NCBI GenBank assembly: GCA_000708835.1
Contig: DF237311.1
Coordinates: 28,417 to 92,416, forward strand
From: Klebsormidium nitens
Taxonomy: Eukaryota > Streptophyta > Klebsormidiophyceae > Klebsormidiales > Klebsormidiaceae
DNA length: 64,000 bases
Direction of reading: 5' to 3'
Of the stretch, positions 55,854-64,000 are shown piece after piece. The notes under the pieces are model-generated. The model was not told where the DNA came from and searched no databases. It worked only from the letters and a program-made list of their open reading frames with translations. Each line of letters starts with the position of its first letter. Position 1 is the stretch's first letter. A program made the position numbers and the translations under genes.

Positions 55854-57852
55854 ATGAAGCGCCCACCAGCACTCCGGATGCTGGCCTTCGCCGCGCTAGT
55901 TGCGCTCGCGTCGCTTGGTGCTCCCGCTTCCGCTACGCGCACGCTGCAAGAGTCGCAACCGGTTCTGATCCCCACGCCCAAACCCACACAAATTTCTGGG
56001 ACTGCTAGCCCGATTATAAGACCAAGCGTTCCGATCCTCGTTCCGGACTCAACCCCTGCTTCTGGCAATCCGCACGAGTGTCCCCAAGACACGGGGTATG
56101 TTTTCTGGGGCGTTTCGCAGGAGGGGCGCGGACAGTGCGGCAAGGCGTACCTCTCGGCTGAGGTGAAGGGGGACCTGATTGGTGGTGAGGTTCCACTCTT
56201 TGCTCCTACTTAAAGGAATCTTAAGTGAGAAGAACGGCGCCCACATAGAGCTTCAAAGCTGTCCGCTTTCAAAAATAGACTGCTGTGATCATAACAGTGG
56301 AGTCAAAATCAGGCTAAATACAGATTCATTTGCGTGCGCACCCCTAGAAACGCTTTCGCGCTCTACCTTTCCCCGTCAGCCAGCGAGCTACAATTGACTC
56401 AAGATTGCTCGAGTCTTGGGAAAGCGCAGACCTCCCTTGACTCATTCGCTTGACGTAAAACGATACACAGTTTGAATGCACAGAATTTTGCTGCTGTAAT
56501 TTTTATCATTCACACTGATGATGCTGGGCGTTTTGGCACAATATTGTGCAAGGGATCAAAGAAGGCTTGAAGATCTAAAAAAGAAATGGACCCGGCAAAC
56601 TTGGCCACCGGACGCTATTCACGTCGTCCCTCTGCAGAATATCCTAAGTTCGAGCTGTATGTTTGACACCCGGCCCGACATCTTGTCTCCTTTACATGAT
56701 CACGTGTGCTCGAAGAAGGAAGAAAGAACGAAAGCATGACAATCTGAATGGTTACCCCTTGAGATTTTGAAACCTGTTGCCTTGATAGTTGCCTTGATTG
56801 TTCAATTACAGCTTTTCTAAAACAATGTCTGCCTCTTCTCGCAGGCCTAGATCACGGAATACTCATCGGCGAGGCGCGAACAACGGAGGTGTTCACACTC
56901 GAGGTGGACTCCAACAATCACCAGAACGGCGCCATTCTCTGGGACTGCCACAAGAACGTGAAAGCGCTTCTGACGTCGGTCGCCGGCGGAGATACGTCAT
57001 CTGCCACGCCCTACCTCAGGGCTGACGTCACGCTGACCAACGAAGCGGGGCAGACCGTAACGGGGCCCCAGGTGGTTGCGGAGTGGTTCGCGTCGCACTT
57101 CGGCAATCGGCCCAGTCCATCCGTCAAGGTGAGCAGGTCCTGGATTCTAGAGTTCTGGTAGATCTCAGAGCCGAAGCTGAAAAGACACAAAGAGAGGGAG
57201 AGAAGTCTCCATTCCCTGTCGTCGATGGACCGTGTCATGTTGACGTCAGCGAGAGCGTGATCCTCCAAGGATGCTGCTCGTCGTCGATTGTCCTATCAAC
57301 CATGTAGCACCGGCAGATGATGTACAAGCTCAACATGGGGGGGGAGAGCGCGCACATGCGCGCGCGCGCCCTCTTTTGCCTTTCCAAGAACCAGTTTATC
57401 AACGGGTCTTCTCTTGGAATAACAGACCAGGGCTTCTTTTAAAATTGGCCAGCCGCCAAAGATGAAGCCGTTTTTCTTCTAGGCCAAGAGCATCTTAAAG
57501 CCGTTGGCGGCACAAAATAGAGCCGCCTTGACCGTTCATTCTGTCGAGAGACACGGGGAATCCACGTTCATCTTGTTCGTCTAGCGGCAGCTCAAAAGCC
57601 ACTCAAAGCTGCTCGTTCAAAGTCGATTATCTAAGGTGCTCTGTAGGTGCTCTCCTGTCGAGCGTGGGGCTTCTCGTCTATGACTCAAATCAGGATTCGA
57701 AATGCTGCAATTATCTCAGACGACTCTCATTTTGTTTGCAGGTTTTCAAGGTCTCGTGGAAGCGCGACGAGAATAATGGCATTTACAAGGGGCTTCGAAT
57801 GACTGTCCGTGCGGAGACCGACACCCAAGTGATTACGTTCGCCACGAGCTAG
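55854..57852 (+). CDS. Gene H: secreted protein with NTF2/SnoaL-like C-terminus, premature stop
   Basis: Exons 55854-56184, 56845-57128 and 57742-57852, with phases matching. Residues 1-25 are a signal peptide (MLAFAALVALASLGAPASA). A Pro/Thr/Ser-rich linker follows (PVLIPTPKPTQ), then a two-Cys module (HECPQDTGYVFWG, GQCGKAYLSAEVKGDL). Exon 2 begins the second domain: TTEVFTLEVDSN, NGAILWDCHKNVKALL, TPYLRADVTL, GPQVVAEWFASHFGNRPSP. Exon 3: VFKVSWKRDENNG, LRMTVRAETDTQVITFAT. The one-helix-then-beta pattern with ADVTL and AEWF suggests an NTF2/SnoaL-like cone, moderately supported. The frame hits TAG at 57850, where paralog I has TGG. After that stop the same frame stays collinear for 21 codons and ends at a second TAG at 57916-57918, where I also stops. 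The last strand would be lost, so the copy may be inactive. Confidence 0.7.
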
Positions 57853-60645
57853 GACGTTTCCACGTACCCGGTCAACGTCCTTGCCAGCGTGAATCAGGTC
57901 CGGATTGTAAACAAGTAGAGCTTGGTGCGCTCTTCGTGCTTTAAGGAGCTAGACATTAATGGTAGAAATTTCTGTTACGACTCTAAATAAACACTCGTTT
58001 AAGGGCCCCCTATCAGGAGTAGCAGGCGGCACAGAGCATTAGCAAGCGGCACAGAGCAGTGCGCTTATGTTCTATTATTCCTCTTCGTACCCAAGTAAAC
58101 GTAACTGTGTCAATCGGCAAAGTGACATTCTGTAATGTCGCCGTTTCTAAACACGAAAGCGGACAGTGGTACTTGCCTGCATGTGAATTGGGCTTGAGTT
58201 GACTGCAGATATACTGGATTCATTGATCTTAAACCTACTTTAGGTGTAGAACAGAATTGATGCCATACATTGCCGGTGCAACCGGTTGGGCTGCGAGGGC
58301 TGCGACCTGCCGTCTCGTCTAGGGCCCCGGGCGACGTAGTCAACCCGTCTGAGCCCGCCGTCTCGCCATCCGACCGCCCGCCCGTCAAATATGTATGTGC
58401 TGACGTTAGCGAACCGCCGGCTGATTAACTGCAGAAAGTACCACCGACTGATGCCTCGTTAAGTAGAGGAGGCTGCAACGATGCATGGGAATACGAAGTC
58501 ACGTTTCCCAGTTTGCCGAAAAGACCTTAGCTGCAAGTGAAGCGGGACAATTGTGACAACGGCTCGGGAGGGATCGACTCGAATGACAGCGAAATGAGAA
58601 GAGAACCACTTACAAACAAGTCCAAAGGAGATGGCCACTTAGAAGGCGCCATGTTGCAACCATCGAACATCCCTTCAGTAAAGTCTGGGGGCAACTCCTC
58701 GCCCTCGGCAGGCTGTTTGCTGACGTCAGCGCTCGCCTCCGTGACATCATCTATTGATCACTAGGAAGTGCCTCATCTCCCAATAGCGCTTCTTATTGGC
58801 ACCCGCCACCGCCACCTCGCAACCCCGCTTTTCGTTTAACATTATTATAGCGCCGCCGCTCGAGTTTTTTCTCTGCAGTCTCCGTCACCTTTTCCAGTGC
58901 AATAGCTGGACTCATAGCGTCCCGCTTTCTTCAGCCAATCCATCCGTTCCGGTCCCCAGAACTCCGGGTCCTGATTTTATCTGCAGCTGTCTGAGTCCCT
59001 CCCAATCTTTTAACAACCTCAGCGTTCCTAATCTGACGCGTCAGCGCACGACCCTGGGAACTTTCTTCGCTGCTTCTTGGGCGAGAGCCCACGACTGGAA
59101 TCCAATTCCCCCTGTCCTAGAGTGGATTTCTATTAGCACCCTTGAGAGCCACAGCCCCATCCACAGCGGTCGGATAAGGGCCCCTCGTTTTCGCTCACCT
59201 TTTACCATGTACAAGAATCCTTCAAAGTCCTCTCAGAAGTCGGATGAGAAGCTTTCTGGGAATGCAAATCACAAAGAGGTGACTGTTCGTACAGGTCGGG
59301 AAGATCCTAGGACGTACTGTCGGTACTTTCAAAAGCACTGCTGGTTGGGCCCATCATGACGGCATGCATTTCGAAACGGATGGATGCATCGAAGGGAGAG
59401 AATACGAATCCGCGAACCCAGATTCACATGTGGGCGCGCTCGGCTTCGCAACGCTGCATCATGTATCCGGGCGCGTCTGTAGATTCTATTGGAGGCATTT
59501 ATTGATCTGTAAATGGCTGGCTTTGTTGCAGACGTATTCTAGGTTCGCTCGATGCAAGCGGCGACCAAAATGGTGTTACAGATCCTCTCACGCATGTGAA
59601 AAACCTTTAGTACGAACCAGGTCCGAACAAGGTTCGAAAATGATGAGACCAAGTTGAGATTGATTTTAAGCTCGATGCTGATATGCTGACAATCTGGGAC
59701 TGATTGGATCTTGCTCCGAGATGGTGCAGACTCAATCCTAACTTGTCTGGGCTGTCCGTAGCTGAAGCCGTGCAAGCGGCTTGATTGATATGCGGCTTTT
59801 ATCCCAACAGCATGCGTGAACTTAAAAAATCGAGATTTCCTGATTTTATTGAGCTCTAGTATTGAATTTGTCAGTACAAACGCTATCTTGAGAGGCGTCT
59901 GCAATTGACCATGGCAAGCCCCCTGACAATTGCTTTGAGTCTCACTGGCAGCGTCGAGTCTAAGATTCGTCCTGTGGGCCTGGCATGCAAGTCGTGCGCA
60001 ATACACGTCACGCATCCGTCGCTGGTGGGCGCTGTACGTCAGCAGAATAAGAAAAGTTACTGCGTAAATTACTGATCGTGTAAGGTCTCGTGAAATTTTT
60101 TGACACTGCGTAATTCAAGTCTTCAGGGTTGTTGGCCGCAAGCAGGTTTACAAATAGCTGCTCGTTTTACAGTTCACAAACGTAGCACTCAGCCCGTTTG
60201 CGGCTGGCCAGGCAAACCCCCAGATATATGCATTATGTCCCGCTGGCAGCGTCAGATAGCTTACGCTGTCCTTTGAGCCGCCACTCAACTCGAGCTCATT
60301 CCATGCACATGTATGTCAGCATTTTCTTGAGTTCCGAACGTCGAAAGCGAATCGTCTTCAACAGAGAATTAAGGAACTACAAAGGATTTTATCGACAACG
60401 AATCACACAGAACATCATGATCAAAGCGGTTCAATTCGTGCAGAAGGGAGCTGATCGTAGTCAAGTGCAGCAATCAAATTCGGGATTGTTCGGCGCAGCT
60501 TGTATGAAAGACTAAATATTTTAGAATCATAGCAGCAATAGCCTAGGCACTAATTTAACGCCCGGGTGCTCAGCATCTACGACAAGCACAAGCGTCTCTC
60601 ATTCGGAATATCCCTAGCTCCTGAGAATTGAATTATACCAGAGTT
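57853..60645. other. Intergenic between convergent genes H and I
   Basis: 57853-57918 is the untranslated remnant of gene H's last exon. The rest has open frames at 58537-58764 and 58796-59359 (+) and 59539-60015 (-) without domains, signal peptides or paralogs. A TGACGTCA word occurs at about 58729 inside GCTGACGTCAGCGCTCGC, which is also present at about 37508. Confidence 0.4.
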
Positions 60646-62595
60646 TTACTTGTTTACAACGCGGACCTCATATACATAACCAAGGACGTAGGGGTACTCT
60701 GCAATGTCCCACTTGGTAGCAAATTTTACAACCTGTGTGTCCGTTTCTGCTCGGACAGTCATTCTTAGGCTCCACGTGTCCTTCGGGTAAGTCGTTCGCA
60801 TCTCCCACGAAACGTCGAACACCTGGTTCGGATCGAGCAAAGAGAACAGTGAGCTTAAGCATTCAATTTCGGATGGTCGTATTCTGCAGAAGCTGAACAA
60901 TGCTCTAAGCATTCAAAACTAATTGTAGAACTTCTGGAACCTGCTTGATGGGATTGCGCGCCATGCTCAGATGAAAGCAACAAAGTCAAACGGAGCGAGA
61001 CGAATGCGGCAGATGCGCATTCAAGCTGCAGCAAACCAAACCATGAGAACTGCTCCGCGTCGAATTGCCGTGGCATTGGAACCCCTAAGTTCAGGACGCC
61101 TAATGTACTTTGTGGCATCGTGTGCTTCGGTTAACATGGAGATGGCGCCACAAATAGCGCGGCAGACTCGTTCTAAGAAAACCTGAATTGTTGAAAGGGC
61201 AATTCATCGCCAGTGCCTCATATTGACACAACGGCAAACGAAATTGGCCGTTGGTGACGCCACTAATTCGCCTATTGACAGAAGATGCAAAACATATCCT
61301 CACTTCGCATTCTTGATCAGTTCTGGTCCCAGAATTGTACCAAAGTACCAGAAACGCGCACTCCTTACCCCGACGGCTGGACTGGGCCGATTGCCGAAGT
61401 GCAAGGCGAACCACCCCGCCACCGCCTGGGCCCCCGTGATGGTCTGCCCCGCTTCGTCCTTCAGCGTGACGTCAGACCTGATGTAGGGCGTGGCAGCATC
61501 CGGATTTCCGCCGGCGATTGCCGCCAAAAACCCTTTCACTTGCTGGTAGCAGCTCAGAAGGATGGCGCCGTTCAGCTGAAAGGTGGGCTCCATTGTGAGC
61601 TCGAACACTTCCGTCCGCGTCTCTCCCGTTCCGTCTCCTGCAGCGGAAACAAAAACAACACACGGCTGTCAAAAGGCCAATCTTGCTACAACAAGAAAAG
61701 GAGGTACTGAAGCCTTACAGGACCGAGTAATGAGTTTTAGGAGGTAGTCTACAATCCATGATAAAGTTAACTGACTAGTACGAACTTCAGATTGCAAACA
61801 AGCCAGTATCAGAGCACTGAACCGCACGAACAGCTCCAAAAACGACGCACCGCAGTGTTGCGCGGACAGTCGCTTTTGCACACTGTTTCTGCGTCTCCAT
61901 TGACGACTGGATTTGCAAGGATGCTTCAAGTTCGTTGAGGGTCAGTGAAAGCTCGTAGGTGACTTCGATCAAACGGATGATCTACTCTATTCGTACTAGC
62001 GAGGCGTCAGAAAGCCCGAACAAATCTTGCAGTTCCCGGCCACTGCAAGCATCAAATATAAGGTTGGAATGAGCATAGCACTGGAGCTGAACATGAGACT
62101 TCAACAAGCTCTCCAAGAGCTTTGGAAGATATGTGGACTTCATTGAGCTCGAGCTCATTCTAGCGCTTGCACTGCACCATGAAGAGCAATCTTTCATTTT
62201 TGTCAAAGAAAAAGGGCGTCAGATATAGCAAACAGCTGAACGGCCTTACCTGGAAGAATGTCTCCTCGCACCTCGGCCAATTGGTACGTCTTGGCACACC
62301 GTGTAGCTCCTGTCCCGGTCGTGAAAGGCCCCTGTGGCAAGAATCCAGTTTCTACGGGGCAAGTGTGATAGTCCGGCACATGACTGACGCTGCCAGCAGA
62401 CGGAGCGTCTGCCAAGACCTGGACGCCGGGTCTCGCAGTGGGGCTGGCAGTCCCAAACATCAATGACGCGGGTTTTTGCGGGGAGCTGACTGGAGCGGTT
62501 TGGAACTGCTGCAGCGTGCGCGCAGCGGACGTGGGCGAGGCGAGCGCGATGAGGACAGCGACGGCCAGCGTGAGAAATGCCATTGCCTTCTTCAT
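60646..62595 (-). CDS. Gene I: secreted protein with NTF2/SnoaL-like C-terminus, intact
   Basis: Paralog of gene H in convergent orientation. Exons 62595-62250, 61637-61369 and 60822-60646 (TAA) have the same intron positions and phases as H, and the last exon is 177 bases in both. The start was chosen at 62595 (MKKAMAFLTLAVAVLIALAS) as the best signal peptide. It then has a Pro/Ser linker (APVSSPQKPASLMF), a two-Cys module (HTCPVETGFLPQG, TRCAKTYQLAEVRGDI), and exon 2 with TRTEVFELTMEP, NGAILLSCYQQVKGFLAAIA, TPYIRSDVTL, GAQAVAGWFALHFGNRPSP. Exon 3 has VFDVSWEMR, LRMTVRAETDTQVVKFATKW and the ending EVRVVNK. About 263 residues, predicted extracellular. If it is a SnoaL/NTF2 fold, it could be an enzyme or a binding protein. 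No catalytic signature is clear to me. Confidence 0.75.
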
Positions 62596-64000
62596 GTTTG
62601 TTCGGGTGTGCAAAGGGAGCAGGCTTTCTAGTCTGGCCAGGGTGCAGAGACTGGCAGGAAGCGTGGAAGCTGAACCAAATGATTTGCAAATTGGGGTCGT
62701 GGCTGCTGGCTATAGCAAGTGTGTTGATGCCTTTAGAGAGTAGTGCGCGCGGCTGGGAGCTGCTTGAAAGAAGAAAAGCCTGGAGGCAATTTGCATGCTT
62801 GTTGATGCATCTGTAGGGTTCCAGTTCTCTGAAAGTCGTGAGAGAGGATGGATCAGCTGAGAGCTTGGTGGTACGATGGAAGTTTGTGAGAGAAAGGATT
62901 GCGTCCCAGGCATATGTAGGAGGAAGTTCATTAGTCCTCTGTGCATATGGCTGGCAAAGCACACAATGCAGTGGTACAACTTCAAGTTCTGTACTCGAAC
63001 ATCTCCAATGAGCTAGCACAGATGATTGACCTCCAAAGCTGATCACTTTCGGGGCTAAGATTATACAGTGTTGTAAGTGCGAGGAAGCCTCACTCTGTAC
63101 GGATGAATCAAAGCAACTCATGATTGTGCTTCATGTCCCTGAAAACTTCACCTATTAAAGCTCATGTGTTTATTATATAAATGTATAGATTGCCGCTTCA
63201 CGTTGACATGAGCTGCACCAGTAGCCTGAGCTCAGAAATATATTGATGGCGGGCCCCGGTCTGGCATTTTCCCAAGCTTTCAACGGCAGGAGATGTTAAG
63301 CTACTCCATAATTTGAATGTGTGTCCGAATCTCTACCGCACTACCGCACGGAGTCTGGACCTTTCTCGGGCCCCTTTTAACATCGCACCCAAGATTTTGC
63401 TTTCGACGAAGTGTGTTCGATAGCTACCAGAAAGGCAGGGAGTATGCTATATCGTCGACTTTCGTACAATTCGGATAATGAATTGCAGACTGGCCGGGCA
63501 ACACACTGTGGCATGGCCGAGTCGGCCTCGGAGTCCGGACCTTCCGAGAAAGTGCCCGGTAGCAGCTGTAACCCTGCAACCGTCAGTCGCGTGATGAAAG
63601 TTGGAGCCCGGTTAGGACCGGCCTTGCGGGTGTACCGTATACAGCCGCCGCCGGCCGATCGGAGCCGTTGACTTGGTCAAACAGTACGTACCGTATCAAT
63701 CATGCAGAAAATCATTGCGTGCAGCCAACTGCGGAGCCTGTGCTTACTGTAGATAGTTGAAGGCCGCGTTTGACCACTCTCTTCTGAGTAGCTGCAAGCC
63801 GCTGTGGCTTCAGAGAACGTAGGCAGACTTAATCTTCAGCTACAAGCAGAATCAGAATCAGCTGTTGTTCAACCATACTAGCTGTCAGACGGAGCAACAC
63901 AGCTGACAAATCTGACGAATTAGGCTTGAGCTAGCTCGGACCACTTCGAATTCACTTGATCCTAAGTTGGAGGTCAACGGACGGCGCTATTGCTCGCTGG
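62596..64000. other. Right flank, upstream of gene I
   Basis: Contains the presumed promoter of gene I and the right copy of the direct repeat (63490-63690). No further gene is supported. Confidence 0.45.
63490..63690. repeat. Direct repeat, right copy
   Basis: Matches words of 54840-55070 in the same orientation: CCGGGCAACA, GTGCCCGGTAGCAGCTGTAA, CCCTGCAAC.GT. Diverged, so boundaries are approximate. Confidence 0.5.

Noticed and set aside
58796-59359. 187-codon open frame between genes H and I
   Set aside because: No ATG at its start, no domain or signal peptide, low-complexity Pro/Ser content, and no paralog in the window.
59539-60015. 158-codon minus-strand open frame
   Set aside because: No recognisable motif, irregular composition and no splice or paralog support.

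Overview
The window looks like nuclear DNA from a green-lineage eukaryote. My best guess is a streptophyte alga of the Klebsormidium type, but the sequence alone cannot prove this. The evidence is short exons with GT-AG introns whose phases agree, an HAKAI-type RING protein with plant-like wording (C..CD.PIAIYG), a CACTA-type Tnp2 transposase gene with introns, patchy GC-rich (GCGGCCGC) islands, and no bacterial operon layout. Gene models were assembled by eye from splice sites and codon phase, so exon ends are predictions.

Layout. At 1-6.1 kb there is a 125-codon ORF of a small dispersed family (1254-1631), then a multi-exon conserved gene of unknown function (about 3159-5389). That gene stops being readable shortly before a fold-back element rich in TGCCCGGT/ACCGGGCA. 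At 6.1-9.8 kb there are only repeats and no convincing gene. At 9.8-18.8 kb on the minus strand lie an unknown 254-aa ORF and a four-exon Tnp2 (CACTA/En-Spm) transposase gene of about 1,292 aa in which all introns are phase 0. At 19.7-26.6 kb on the plus strand there is a large multi-exon gene with a SAM-like N-terminus, acidic/Pro-rich mini-exons, two related Cys/His zinc-binding modules, a long Lys/Glu-rich segment and a helical C-terminus.

The region from 27.9 to 49.8 kb is the most distinctive part. It holds seven copies of a family I cannot name: signal peptide, ectodomain 1, TM, loop, TM, ectodomain 2, TM, short tail. The two ectodomains are internal duplicates built around LPDP..LN.FL plus a Cys pair. 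Four copies point right (A 27.94, B 29.95, C 34.10, D 40.21 kb), then three point left (E 44.17, F 47.29, G 49.76 kb). D and F are intact. A, B, C, E and G are each broken by a different lesion, one of them within 20 bp of twin 38-bp perfect palindromes. Two more copies of the 125-codon family (one intact, one decayed) sit on the opposite strand downstream of C and D, which indicates a segmental duplication.

The right end contains an HAKAI-like RING E3 gene (51.28-53.69 kb) and a convergent pair of paralogous genes for secreted proteins (55.85-57.85 + and 60.65-62.60 -) with an NTF2/SnoaL-like C-terminal region. The plus-strand copy carries a TGG-to-TAG stop 22 codons before the ancestral stop. 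Related direct repeats lie outside both ends of this pair.
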